A stretch of DNA of 64,000 nt, taken from the NCBI GenBank assembly GCA_028023455.1, contig JAQFVV010000001.1, positions 20,893,611 to 20,957,610 on the forward strand. Direction: 5' to 3'. Within the stretch, counting starts at the first letter, position 1, and each line of letters opens with the position of its first letter. Below, piece after piece: positions 1-17,938 of this stretch. The stretch comes from Epiperipatus broadwayi. Taxonomy: Eukaryota > Onychophora > Udeonychophora > Euonychophora > Peripatidae. Under the pieces are notes generated by a model. It worked only from the letters and a program-made list of their open reading frames with translations, was not told the DNA's origin and did no database searches. The position numbers were made by a program, and so were the translations under genes.

Positions 1-1450
1 AATTAGATTTATTATGTTATAAAACTGAGGTTCTCTCTTTCATTTATTCACATAAAAATAATAAAATGAGTGTGTAAAAGAATAAGAAAAACATGAAGCT
101 AGAATTAAATAAATAAAAGAAAATTCATAATATAAATTTTAATACTCAAATATTGTTTAATTGATAAGCTGCATAAGAGTGGGATTAGCAATGACTACTA
201 ATTAATTAATTAAATTCACAAACACCAAAACCAAGTAAATGCATCTTATCTAATTTAATCAATCTAATCAATGGATGAATTTGAAACATTGAGAATAATT
301 AGTGAATCAAAAAATTAATTAAAAGATAAGAACAACATGATGGCATCACATAATTAGGATTCAAAATCCATCATTTATTTATTCACATATTTATATTCTC
401 TTACCTATCTAGACTCTTATTCTTCAGCATGTTATTGTATTTTATTCATGAATTTAAATGAATATTATACCTTGATAAGCAGAAGTCAGAGCATGCAGCT
501 GAGTTCCAACTGCAAGTCTGGGAAACACCAGCAGTCAGACCAAGAGAAGCCATGTTCATCTAAGAATAAGTTAAAGCCAATGAGAATATCTATCTACCTA
601 AATTAAGATGCATCATGAAACCAAAATTTGTCAGGACACCACTAGCCACTTAAATTCAACTGATTGTTAAACTACATGTAGCAGCAGGAGCAAGAAGCCA
701 CCCATCTCAGAGACTTTCAAAAATCCTAAAGGTAATGTTTTTTATTTCCATTCCTAAACTTGATATTAATTTATTAAGTAGCCATTGCAATCTTTGAGTG
801 TCTCCAGGATTGGCATAAATAAACTCTAAGGCCAGCATATAATGAGCTATAGTATGTGCAGGTTCATGTGTCTCTTAATGTAATAAAGAGATAATTACAG
901 AGATTTCCAAATCATGAAATAATTAGCTTATAATTTTAAGTTTATGTTCACTCCATATGCATAGTATTGATATTACATTATTATCGTATACTTTATTAAG
1001 AGGGTGGGTGCCTATCATATATGTAATCATTATTTATTTTATTGAAGAATGATATAATTAGTTTATAAATCTTAGTAGTAAGTTTATTTAAAGTATTTTA
1101 AAATAAAGTATTTGTCTGTTAATTATTGTCAGTCAGTTTTTTTAGTTATATCACTAAGGACAATTTAGCAGAGAAGTTATTCATGTAGTATATTATATTT
1201 GTTTCTTTAAGAACTAGCGGGATATATCGGGCATTGCATTAGTAGTCCCTATTTAGGGGATAAATCAGGCACTGAATTAGTAGTAATTATTCAAGGCATG
1301 TTAATTACTTTGTGTAATTAGCTGGCACCTGAAGTTTTCCTCAAAATAAATAAAGTGCTTTGGATGGCAGGTACTTAAATTTAGCAGCCAAGAAGTTTTG
1401 TAGCCTGAAAATGTGGCTATAAAGTTATACCTTGGGTAACTTCAGTCTGG
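1..1450. other. Non-coding AT-rich sequence
   Basis: No supported gene. A less AT-rich island at about 470-735 has splice-like signals on both strands (see findings). The remainder is low-complexity A/T sequence with one short tandem duplication at 1219-1294. Confidence 0.5.
1219..1294. repeat. Tandem duplication, 38-bp unit x2
   Basis: Positions 1219-1256 and 1257-1294 are imperfect copies. Both begin GGGATA and share the TTAGTAGT core. The second copy has accumulated several substitutions. Confidence 0.7.
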
Positions 1451-2578
1451 TTACAGGTACCTCCAGGTATTTTTTTCTCTGCCTGAGAGATCAGGTGTTG
1501 TAATATACTCATTACTATTTCTCTCTACCTGCATTACTTGTTCTTTTACGTCCTTTTGTAAGCGCTTTATATTCTCACCTATTTTGGACCTGTACTTCTG
1601 ATCATCCTCCTTCCTAATATTTAAATCCTTTAATTTTCCCATCAAACCTTCTTCTATTTCTTCTTTTATATCTCTCCTATTTTGCACTACTAAATCATTA
1701 AACTTATCCACTAACTCTCTCTCCATTTCATCTTTCATCCTTATTCTACTCTGCATTATCTCTTCCTTTATCTCACATATTTCATTATTAATATCTAATT
1801 TATTATTATCAAACTCCTGTTTTAACTTGCTATTATTGGTCTGACATTGACTGATAGAATCCTCTATTTGCTTGTTTATACCTTTTATAGCAATTTCAGA
1901 AAATTCTGTAAACTTAGTCTTGAGCAATTCCTGATTATTACAATCTATTTGTTCTATTTCCTCCCTTAAAGAACTAATAATTTTTTCACTATTGTCCAAT
2001 CTTGATTCCAAGCCATTAAATTTATTATGTGCTTCCTCCTTAAAGTCTTCCATAGTCTTACAAGTATCATCGAGTTTTTTATTCATACTGTCTATACACG
2101 CTTTGATTTCATTACTATTTTTACTCATAATTTCATTGATCTCTTCTCTATTTTTTCTATTATCTTCTTGAATCTCTTCTCTATTTTTTCTATTATCTTC
2201 TTGAATCTCTTCTCTATTTTTTCTATTATTTTCATTGAGAGATTCAAATCTTATATTACTCTCTTCTCTATTTTTTCTATTATCTTCTTGAATCTCTTCT
2301 CTATTTCTACTTATATTCTCATTAATCTCTTTCATCATCAGTGCTATTTGAGACAATGAGAAGCTATCTACATCTCTTTTATGTGTGACTACTTCTTCTT
2401 CCTCTATTTTTAATTCCCTAATCTTTTCTTCTCCTTTTATTTCATTATCTGTAATTTGTACAATATCTGTAATTGTTTCTATATTAATTGTCTCTTCCAC
2501 TTCCCTTTCCTCCTCACAACTAGTATCCACAATGAATTCAGATATTTCCTCTACTGAACTGTTATCTTGATTATCCAT
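1451..2578 (-). CDS. Coiled-coil protein, probable retroelement gag
   Basis: A 375-codon open frame, by far the longest outside the Gypsy element. The product is extremely acidic and charged, rich in E, K, N and D, with no cysteine-rich motif, membrane segment or signal peptide. Residues ~80-340 look like continuous coiled coil. Around residues 90-150 an 11-residue motif, NRKNREEIQED, recurs about four times; it is encoded by a 33-bp DNA repeat at 2140-2310, a hendecad pattern. The ATG at 2576-2578 is the first in frame. No protease or RT follows downstream (below 1451). Long coiled-coil ORFs of this sort are common as gag of invertebrate LTR elements, and a duplicated leader-like motif lies ~600 bp upstream. 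The gag assignment is inference. An orphan host coiled-coil protein is the alternative. Confidence 0.5.
   Translation of the reverse strand: MDNQDNSSVEEISEFIVDTSCEEEREVEETINIETITDIVQITDNEIKGEEKIRELKIEEEEVVTHKRDVDSFSLSQIALMMKEINENISRNREEIQEDNRKNREESNIRFESLNENNRKNREEIQEDNRKNREEIQEDNRKNREEINEIMSKNSNEIKACIDSMNKKLDDTCKTMEDFKEEAHNKFNGLESRLDNSEKIISSLREEIEQIDCNNQELLKTKFTEFSEIAIKGINKQIEDSISQCQTNNSKLKQEFDNNKLDINNEICEIKEEIMQSRIRMKDEMERELVDKFNDLVVQNRRDIKEEIEEGLMGKLKDLNIRKEDDQKYRSKIGENIKRLQKDVKEQVMQVERNSNEYITTPDLSGREKNTWRYL
2140..2315 (-). repeat. 33-bp in-frame coding repeat
   Basis: Three consecutive 33-bp units at about 2141, 2174 and 2207, plus a further one and a half at about 2261-2315, after a diverged stretch. 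The period keeps the reading frame and gives the 11-residue protein repeat. Confidence 0.75.
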
Positions 2579-5500
2579 TTTTTTCTTTATAATACTTTTT
2601 CCTCAAATTTAATATCCCAATAATATGTTACTATTAACTTCTCATAAAATAGTTTCTTACCAGTTCTTTTATCTCATTCAACCATCACCCACAATAACTA
2701 TAGACAATACCTTCTATACACCTTATACTATCTAACTAATTATAATAACAATAACAATTAAAATTATATGTGTCACAACATCATTTCCCACATGCATGAT
2801 TCACAAATATTTTGCACAAATTAAAACACTTTCAAATATATTTTTCAATAATACTTCAATAATTGACATGGTCATATTAAATACCAATAATCGTTAGCCA
2901 CATATGCATATTTTAAATTTTGTTTGTCAATTGACCCACAATAGTATAGTACGATTTTTTAAACAATCAGATTATCTACCACATAAAATTGAAATTATTT
3001 TGATAACAAATACTTAGTTTACTTTAATAACTAAATCCTAATAATTATTTCTATAATCAAATATGAAATTATCTACTTCTGTAAAATATGTCTATTGACA
3101 ATCTCCCAATTTACATGAACAAATTCAAATACTAAACTATATGTAACTCCCCTACACATCGTGCAGTTTCATTGGAAGAGCAAAATTTAACCTTCTGTTA
3201 GTTGAATCCAACCTATCGATTGTAGTTCCAACTACACATCGTGCAACACGTTGGGCGATCACAATCTAACCTCCCCCCATGCATTCTCACCCCAAAATAT
3301 ACTGTTTATTACGAATATTATGGGTTCTAGCTCAGTTAACAAATAAATAAATGAAATATTCAGCATTAATTAAAATGATTACTAGCTCTAATTTTAAAAT
3401 ACAAATACGGTTCAATTTTAAATGAATTAAACAAATATTTACTATTTTCATGAGACAAGGAGTGACAATACAGGGAACGAGATAGACTACATTGAGCCAT
3501 TATCCACACTATACTACCTCAATGGCATAAGAACACGATCGCCCCCTTTTTACTATACCAAATAACTAACTCATAGTATTCTTACGACTTTCTGAGCTCT
3601 ATTCACTACGATTAAAATAATAATCATATCTTAATCTTCTTTATAACAAGAATCTAGCTCAATTAAATAAAATGAAGTAAAATAAAATAAAATCTCAGGT
3701 TCATAAATTGTATTCTAACTGATTTAAAATTATGGTAGTAAAATATGAAAAGGGAATTTTATGTCATAATCTACTACACAGCAACTAATAATAATAAAAA
3801 ATAATAATAACAATAATAATATAATATAATCTTATTTCTTCCTAAAATGAAATAAATAAATACGTACATGGTAGTATTTTAATAATCTGACAACAGAATA
3901 TGTGTGGCAACATTAGCATATAATTTAATGTAATATTGTGGCAACCGACTTATGACCAATAAATAATATAAAATTATGATCTTTTAATTTTAACATACCA
4001 ATAAATTCTCAAAATTATTATAACACTTTTATGCATAAATTTAAACGTAAGCAAGCTATGATTATGAAGGCAAGATCCTTTGAAAGCGCTCAGCTGTTTT
4101 AATATTTTAGTTAGCTATTTGTATTTGTATTGACAGATTTTGGGAGCAGTTGCGCCACACACGCACTTGTGCTTGTTTACCTTTTGTGCAAAATTTATAT
4201 GTCTCTTTCAATTATAAATGTATCGTGATTTCATGCATCCATGTGGAGAAATAACAACTCGGACACAAAACTTTAAAACAAATTTAAAACAAAGTTTATT
4301 AACAACATAAATAAATTAACAATATTTTTACACTATATACATTGAATATCCCTTACTTTCATATCTCAACTTAGTTTATTAGTTTATAAAATGAAATCAA
4401 AATATTATTTACTTTTCCTAGTTAAATCTTTTTTTTTTTTAACACTTAAGAAAATACAGTATTATTACTTGATTTATTATTATGGTTAGCTTATTACAAA
4501 ATGCATTTCTTATATGATTATCACAAACACTTTTCATCCCTAATATTATTAAAATTACATTTTTTACAAAAATTTACATTCGTAATAAAATTCTACAAAA
4601 TAACAAAATTTAGTTTCATATTGGTTGTATGGAATCTTACAAAGTCAAAACACTATTCTACATTCGGTATTAGGTTTTTATTATTCATTATCCAATGTTT
4701 ATTAATCCTAATATTCTCATTCAAGCCTTACTTCGGATGATATAATTATAACTATTAATATACCATGCACAAGTATATGTTTATTATACTTTATTGAATT
4801 TTCTCTTGATAAATATGCAATACTCATTCCCTCCAACATTAATATTTAAAAAAAAACATTCAAATTTTATTATCACTTTTAAAATACTTGGTTTAGATTT
4901 CTTTTCAAAATCTTATATTCATTTCTGAATTAATTTTACAATGTATTATATGATTCTTTCTCTCTTTATGATATTTTGGACTTTCAATTTTAAAGTTACA
5001 CAATTCTATACATTCAAGTAAATAAACTATTCTTACATAAACGATAACATATCTTCAGTTCTATTTTATTCATTATTTCTTTGAAAATATCTTTCTGACC
5101 GATGCAGATTCATGAAATAAGGATAGCAAAGATAGATGCATAGGATCAAAATACAACTAGAATATTACTCGTCATATACCTTGACAATCATGGCACAGAG
5201 AATTAAAAGACATATAGAGGAGTGACCTTTACCTGTCTACCAACCTCTATCATAGGAACGATGCTAAAGCTATTTCTTCAGCTTTATTCTAACATCAAAA
5301 GTTTAAAGATATGCAAAACACTGTCCAAACCATATGTGTTCAGTCATAGGACTTAGTTAACTATACTAAATCACACAAAACTAAATATGATCCAAATCCC
5401 TTATATTTTCCTATTTCTTAAAAAAAAACACATCATCTTGATTTCCTCTCCACTAGTACTTCCAAGTCACTATCCGATCTTATTTCTCAAGATTTTTTCT

Positions 5501-8052
5501 ATACTGTACATCGACAAATACATATCTGCATTACTAACAATAATAAAATTCATTGATATTTTAAAACTATTCCACTGTTCTATAAAAAAATCTTTTTACT
5601 ACTTTCCTCCATATATTTAATCATATAAAAACTATTTAAATATCTGAATACTTTATCACATGAAAGTTCAAAAGAATCACACAATTGTTCTGTTAAATTA
5701 TATTATTAATATACTTTAAATAAATTGTTGCATGCATATTCCGAATTACTCCTATCTCATTATATGTTAAAATGTTGCATAAAATGTGTACATATAATTA
5801 AGACTTTCACACTTCATTCTTAGGTCAATAGATGATCTAAAAAAAAATACATTATGCATTATAAATAACTACTAAAATTACCAAACGACCTTTATCTCCT
5901 CAATCGCGTTCCGTAGGCTTCACCATCCATTTGATCCTTGTAGATATAAGATTCACATCCATACACTTTATTTTAAATACTATTTCTATAATTTTATCAA
6001 GCTATTATATTTAAATTTTAATATTACTAAATTTATGTTTTATGTTTTCCCTAATCTCACATAACATTTTATATTTTAAAATAAATTAGTAAAAAATATT
6101 CGAACTATATTTACTGTACTCCTTCATCAAATTTTCCTGAAAAACCGTTCATACTAAAGCCAAAAAAAAAAAAAAATGTTTATCATTTCTTTTCCATTCA
6201 CTTAATGTTTCTCTCCCTGCTTGTTCAATTTTAAGGTAAAACAAATATTACTTCGTTCAATAAATATTCATGAATGATAATCCTTGGTTTTTATAATATT
6301 TAATACAATTATTAATTATGATATTAGTTAATCCCGTAAAGAAAACTTCTAAATATTCTCTTCTAATATTTCTTGCTAATATTTTCTCCCGTGCGACTTT
6401 TACGATGCATCTTCTCAGTACTTTGATTTAAATATTCAATAAAACTTTTCTGTTTCCATGGATTCATTTCATTAAGTAAATTAGATTTATATTTTCCAAA
6501 TCTTTATCTTTATTAAGCATTTCTCTAATGAACACTTTATAATATTTTTAATTCTTTTTAGAGAAAGTTTTTCAGTTCCTTTTTCATAAAAACACAATAG
6601 CTCTTTCATATTATTATTCTGTAACTTTTTTCCTTCTTTTAAAATTCTGGTACTATATACTTTGTAATGTTTCCTTTAAAAAGACAAACATTCTTTCTCC
6701 ATTATAACTTTTACATAATTTTTTCTTTATGATATACGCATCTTAATTTTTCCATAGAGAAGAATAAAAAAAACTTCGGAGTAGCCTTTTAAAATTGTGC
6801 GTCATAATTTTTCCTGACGGCAAATAACTTTTCTTTTAAGTTTTCGGTATAATGTCCAAATTATATTTATCTGAGTTCTAATGATTTCCTGGTTGATCAC
6901 AAATAAACTGTATTCAAGGCACTTTACAATTATTTTTACTTTATCAATACTTTTAGGTACTTTATTCTGTAGTACTTCCATTTTACTGCAAGGTTTCGGC
7001 TAAACTTGAATAAAAATCCTGGTAAGAAATCTTTTAAATTAGCCTTCCATTTAAAGGCAGTTCAAAATATTATATTTTGAAACAAAACTTTTAAAAATAA
7101 ATACAAAAATTTTAAATTATAATACTTTTCTAGCTTACAATCTTATACAGCTAAAAAATATGTTCCTCCCTCCTTTACTTACACATTCCTTCTCCCGCTC
7201 CGTCTAATTCCTATTTTTCTTCTGCTAAAATACCTCCATTGATTGGTTAATGACTTTTTTAGCGCGAACAAATTTACACATTTTTAGTTTTATAATAGAT
7301 TAAACTTTTTAAAATAAAGAATTTATGACGTCATGTTTTAAAATATTACTTAGAATAGTATTTTTAAACTCAATTATAGTTTTATCAAAATCATTTAAAC
7401 TTTAAAACAATTATTAAAATAACATTTAATATTTCAACTTTTACTTTAACGATAGATAGCAATTACATTTAGTTTTATAATTCACAAACTTTATTATTAT
7501 ATTCTAACAAGCGTGTGTGTGAAGGTATATAATATACAGTCACATGATTACTAACTTTATCAGATGATTTTTTTTTTTAATTTACGTCTCAGTCTAAATT
7601 ACCAAAACTGATATATTTTATAAAAATTTGGAAAATAATTTAAAAATGTAGAACTAAATATAATTCTCACCATCCCAAAGTTTATCTTAAAATATATTAG
7701 ATTAAATTTGAATATTAATTATAATTATAATATTACATATAGTGTTTATTTAATTTATTAGTTTTAAAACATTACAATTGAATTGTTAATATACTTTTAA
7801 CTATTTATAGCTGTATTATTTTATATGGACAGCTTTTACAACCATAAGCAAGGATATAATTAAGCTTTATTTAACTGTTTTTTTTTAAATAATCCATTAC
7901 ACTTTTACATACCAGGTATTTTTCAGCCTTAAATTGTACTATAAAATCTAATCGATCATACAATTATCAATATATTACAGAAACGTATTTTAAAATTTAA
8001 ATTTTTTTTAGCAATTGACCATTCTACCTTATTATGACCTATAGATAAGGGC

Positions 8053-8054
<2 letters not shown>
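2579..8054. other. Non-coding AT-rich sequence
   Basis: Apart from the leader-like motif near 3.2 kb, I see no gene, RNA gene or recognisable element. Short open frames (for example 4501-4740 and 5387-5620) are composed of A/T-biased codons and look random. There are (AAT)n-like runs near 3788-3830. Confidence 0.5.
3152..3272 (-). repeat. Duplicated leader-like motif (putative primer-binding region)
   Basis: CTACACATCGTGCA occurs at 3152-3165 and 3232-3245, each followed by TTGG-like and AATYTAACCT segments, so about 42 bp is repeated with an 80-bp period. On the minus strand the second copy reads GCCCAACGTGTTGCACGATG. This recalls the leader and primer-binding region behind the 5' LTR of retroelements, and it lies upstream of the minus-strand gag-like ORF. 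The repeat is seen; the primer-binding role is inferred. Confidence 0.4.
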
Positions 8055-8099
<45 letters not shown>

Positions 8100-8107
8100 T
8101 GATATTT

Positions 8108-8142
<35 letters not shown>
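8055..8142. repeat. Two (TA)n microsatellites
   Basis: TA runs at 8055-8094 and 8110-8142 are separated by a 15-bp spacer. The outer flanks are complementary (CAATATA / TATATTG), so the block can fold as a hairpin. Confidence 0.9.
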
Positions 8143-8144
<2 letters not shown>

Positions 8145-8177
8145 CAACTTCAACCATCTCTACCCTACCTTTATTTT

Positions 8178-13720
<5,543 letters not shown>

Positions 13721-15632
13721 TGTCCAAAAGATGGCGCTATACCAAAACCGCCGAACAAGTGGAAGATTTGTTTTACATAAACGAAAAAAGAGTCAGAAAT
13801 TAACTACCTCTTTCATTTGCTCACTCCCAGATCAGCTGATTTCAAGCTGGTTTGCTATCCTCAGTGGGAGATAGAGTATAGAAACTAGATCTAAACACTG
13901 ACTCTCAAGTGTTTATGCAAAACGTTTCTATCAGATTGCAAGCGTGAATTTTTCAGACCGGAAAAGTCTTCAAACCCAGCCTAGCAAGCTAGATATTTAT
14001 ATGGGTCTGATCTCAGTTCAGAATCACCATATAATCAAAGTCTCTGCAATATATATCATTGCAAGAAAACTCTAAAGGTACATTTATGAAAAAAACAAAT
14101 ACAAGTTAATCACGTAACCTGCTATCACTTGTTATTTATGTCCAAAAGATGGCGCTATACCAAAACCGCCGAACAAGTGTAAGATTTGTTTTACATAAAC
14201 GAAAAAAGAGTCAGAAATTAACTACCTCTTTCATTTGCTCACTCCCAGATCAGCTGATTTCAAGCTGGTTTGCTATCCTCAGTGGGAGATAGAGTATAGA
14301 AACTAGATCTAAACACTGACTCTCAAGTGTTTATGCAAAACGTTTCTATCAGATTGCAAGCGTGAATTTTTCAGACCGGAAAAGTCTTCAAACCCAGCCT
14401 AGCAAGCTAGATATTTATATGGGTCTGATCTCAGTTCAGAATCACCATATAATCAAAGTCTCTGCAATATATATCATTGCAAGAAAACTCTAAAGGTACA
14501 TTTATGAAAAAACAAATACAAGTTAATCACGTAACCTGCTATCACTTGTTATTTATGTCCAAAAGATGGCGCTATACCAAAACTGCCGAACAAGTGTAAG
14601 ATTTGTTTTACATAAACGAAAAAAGAGTCAGAAATTAACTACCTCTTTCATTTGCTCATTCCCAGATCAGCTGATTTCAAGCTGGTTTGCTATCCTCAGT
14701 GGGAGATAGAGTATAGAAACTAGATCTAAACACTGACTCTCAAGTGTTTATGCAAAACGTTTCTATCAGATTGCAAGCGTGAATTTTTCAGACCAGAAAA
14801 GTCTTCAAACCCAGCCTAGCAAGCTAGATATTTATATGGGTCTGATCTCAGTTCAGAATCACCATATAATCAAAGTCTCTGCAATATATATCATTGCAAG
14901 AAAACTCTAAAGGTACATTTATGAAAAAACAAATACAAGTTAATCACGTAACCTGCTATCACTTGTTATTTATGTCCAAAAGATGGCACTATACCAAAAC
15001 CGCCGAACAAGTGTAAGATTTGTTTTACATAAACGAAAAAAGAGTCAGAAATTAACTACCTCTTTCATTTGCTCACTCCCAGATCAGCTGATTTCAAGCT
15101 GGTTTGCTATCCTCAGTGGGAGATAGAGTATAGAAACTAGATCTAAACACTGACTCTCAAGTGTTTATGCAAAACGTTTCTATCAGATTGCAAGCGTGAA
15201 TTTTTCAGACCGGAAAAGTCTTCAAACCCAGCCTAGCAAGCTAGATATTTATATGGGTCTGATCTCAGATCAGAATCACCATATAATCAAAGTCTCTGCA
15301 ATATATATCATTGCAAGAAAACTCTAAAGGTACATTTATGAAAAAACAAATACAAGTTAATCACGTAACCTGCTATCACTTGTTATTTATGTCCAAAAGA
15401 TGGCGCTATACCAAAACCGCCGAACAAGTGTAAGATTTGTTTTACATAAACGAAAAAAGAGTCAGAAATTAACTACCTCTTTCATTTGCTCACTCCCAGA
15501 TCAGCTGATTTCAAGCTAGTTTGCTATCCTCAGTGGGAGATAGAGTATAGAAACTAGATCTAAACACTGACTCTCAAGTGTTTATGCAAAACGTTTCTAT
15601 CAGATTGCAAGCGTGAATTTTTCAGACCGGAA
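13721..15632 (+). repeat. 417-bp satellite array, direct units
   Basis: Units start with TGTCCAAAAGATGGC at 13721, 14139, 14556, 14973 and 15390, giving periods of 418, 417, 417 and 417 bp. The fifth unit stops after ~243 bp at 15632. Identity is above 98% by eye, with unit-specific variants: unit 1 has GTGGAAGA, unit 3 has AACTGCCG and GACCAGAA, unit 4 has GGCACTAT and CTCAGATCAG, unit 5 has AGCTAGTT. The base composition is more balanced than the surroundings. There is no long ORF and no RT or transposase motif. The family is not one I recognise. Confidence 0.95.
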
Positions 15633-16290
15633 CTGAGATCAGACCCATATAAATATCTAGCTTGCTAGGCTGGGTTTGAAGACTTTTCCGGTCTGAAAAA
15701 TTCACGCTTGCAATCTGATAGAAACGTTTTGCATAAACACTTGAGAGTCAGTGTTTAGATCTAGTTTCTATACTCTATCTCCCACTGAGGATAGCAAACC
15801 AGCTTGAAATCAGCTGATCTGGGAGTGAGCAAATGAAAGAGGTAGTTAATTTCTGACTCTTTTTTCGTTTATGTAAAACAAATCTTACACTTGTTCGGCG
15901 GTTTTGGTATAGCGCCATCTTTTGGACATAAATAACAAGTGATAGCAGGTTACGTGATTAACTTGTATTTGTTTTTTCATAAATGTACCTTTAGAGTTTT
16001 CTTGCAATGATATATATTGCAGAGACTTTGATTATATGGTGATTCTGAACTGAGATCAGACCCATATAAATATCTAGCTTGCTAGGCTGGGTTTGAAGAC
16101 TTTTCCGGTCTGAAAAATTCACGCTTGCAATCTGATAGAAACGTTTTGCATAAACACTTGAGAGTCAGTGTTTAGATCTAGTTTCTATACTCTATCTCCC
16201 ACTGAGGATAGCAAACCAGCTTGAAATCAGCTGATCTGGGAGTGAGCAAATGAAAGAGGTAGTTAATTTCTGACTCTTTTTCGTTTATGT
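15633..16290 (-). repeat. 417-bp satellite array, inverted units
   Basis: This is the reverse complement of the satellite, about 1.6 units, continuing into the gap. With the direct array it forms an inverted repeat centred on a 57-bp spacer (15631-15687), with arms of at least ~600 bp. At two variant sites the inverted arm carries the common form where the adjacent direct units 4 and 5 carry private variants, so it is not an exact mirror of its neighbour. Confidence 0.93.
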
Positions 16291-16790
16291 NNNNNNNNNN
16301 NNNNNNNNNNNNNNNNNNNNNNNNNNNNNNNNNNNNNNNNNNNNNNNNNNNNNNNNNNNNNNNNNNNNNNNNNNNNNNNNNNNNNNNNNNNNNNNNNNNN
16401 NNNNNNNNNNNNNNNNNNNNNNNNNNNNNNNNNNNNNNNNNNNNNNNNNNNNNNNNNNNNNNNNNNNNNNNNNNNNNNNNNNNNNNNNNNNNNNNNNNNN
16501 NNNNNNNNNNNNNNNNNNNNNNNNNNNNNNNNNNNNNNNNNNNNNNNNNNNNNNNNNNNNNNNNNNNNNNNNNNNNNNNNNNNNNNNNNNNNNNNNNNNN
16601 NNNNNNNNNNNNNNNNNNNNNNNNNNNNNNNNNNNNNNNNNNNNNNNNNNNNNNNNNNNNNNNNNNNNNNNNNNNNNNNNNNNNNNNNNNNNNNNNNNNN
16701 NNNNNNNNNNNNNNNNNNNNNNNNNNNNNNNNNNNNNNNNNNNNNNNNNNNNNNNNNNNNNNNNNNNNNNNNNNNNNNNNNNNNNNNNNN
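16291..16790. other. Assembly gap (500 N)
   Basis: Exactly 500 N, probably a conventional fixed-size gap, so its true length is unknown. The left edge is inside the satellite; the right edge is unique sequence belonging to the Gypsy leader or 5' region. The missing 5' LTR of the Gypsy element may lie here. Confidence 0.99.
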
Positions 16791-17938
16791 GGTAAAACCC
16801 ATTTTTATATAAATGTTTTTTGAAACAGTTTTTGATCTAATCATTGATTCTGTAAAATCGCTTGATAATTATTCATCTATTTCGGGTTGGACCAAAATGG
16901 TAGTTAGTTCGATCTCCGGTTCATCAAATTCGGAGTGGCAGTTATCTGGGGAGTTTACACTTCTATTTTTAATTTTTTTTGTGTATATATTTTATTTTTG
17001 TTAATCGTACTTTGGCTGTTTAAATTTTTTTTTTGTGTGTCATGACCAAAATGGTAACTGGTTTCCGATCCCAGGTCAGACAAATTACCGTACTTAGTTG
17101 TTATACGTCTTAGATTTAAATAATATTGTGTCATTTAAAATAGCATTTACTTATTCATCCAGAGATTTTTTTTTCGTTCAGCAGAATCAAATTAAATTTT
17201 TTTAAAAGTGAACTGAAACGTCTGAAGTAAAATTTTAAGTGCATTGAAACTTTATAAACCCTTATAAATGTGTGCTTGGATCATTATTCATTAATATGTA
17301 TATTTGATATGGCCATTGTCTTGTCGACTGGCGCCCTTCTCAAATAAATTTGTCGGCAAGTACAATTTCTCATATCAGATGTCAAATAAACTAAACTATA
17401 GTAGATGATCAAAATAACAATGTATGCTTAGTGAGGCAAAATAATTTTTAAACATGACTATGTATATTTTGCTCACATATTTCTTTATATATATATACTT
17501 GTATTAATGTAAATGCATTTTTTAGTTGTTTCAGGTGTCAGAGAAAGCCAGGTCAAGCTGTAAGTGGATTATTTCAGTTATATTAACATAGCAATGATAT
17601 TTTAATAAAATATAAATAAAGTAAACTGAGGAGAATAATATGTGGTATAGTTATTAAAGACAGACACGGCAGGATTTTTTATATTTTCATGTATAAACAG
17701 ATACATATAGGCATAGGGTTAAAATAGGACCTCGTGAGGTAGGCAAAGTTAGTTTTTGAAAACATAAATAAAGAATTTAGAATATTTGACTTATTGTTTT
17801 TAAAGAACAAAAAATTTTTTTTCTTCACATACAGGATATAGCTCCTAGATATACATAATATAATATATTTATATAGAGTGTATTAAAATACGTTTACAGA
17901 TAAATTGTGACTTTCTGTAGCAAAATAGCAAAAAAAGA
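16791..17938 (+). other. Gypsy 5' leader with a duplicated motif
   Basis: About 1.15 kb of non-coding sequence between the gap and gag. GACCAAAATGGTA occurs at 16890-16902 and 17044-17056, each followed by a similar ~30-bp segment (GTTCGATCTCCGGTT and GTTTCCGATCCCAGGT). TGGCGCCC at 17329-17336 matches the start of a tRNA-Lys-type primer-binding site, but only over 8 bases. The real primer-binding site is not settled. Confidence 0.4.

Noticed and set aside
5910-5960. YGCES-like minus-strand match to a LINE C-terminus
   Set aside because: Only five residues match; the next expected blocks are absent in all frames.
16263-16844. Open frames running through the gap
   Set aside because: They are open only because N bases contain no stop codons; the real flanking sequence gives a few codons.
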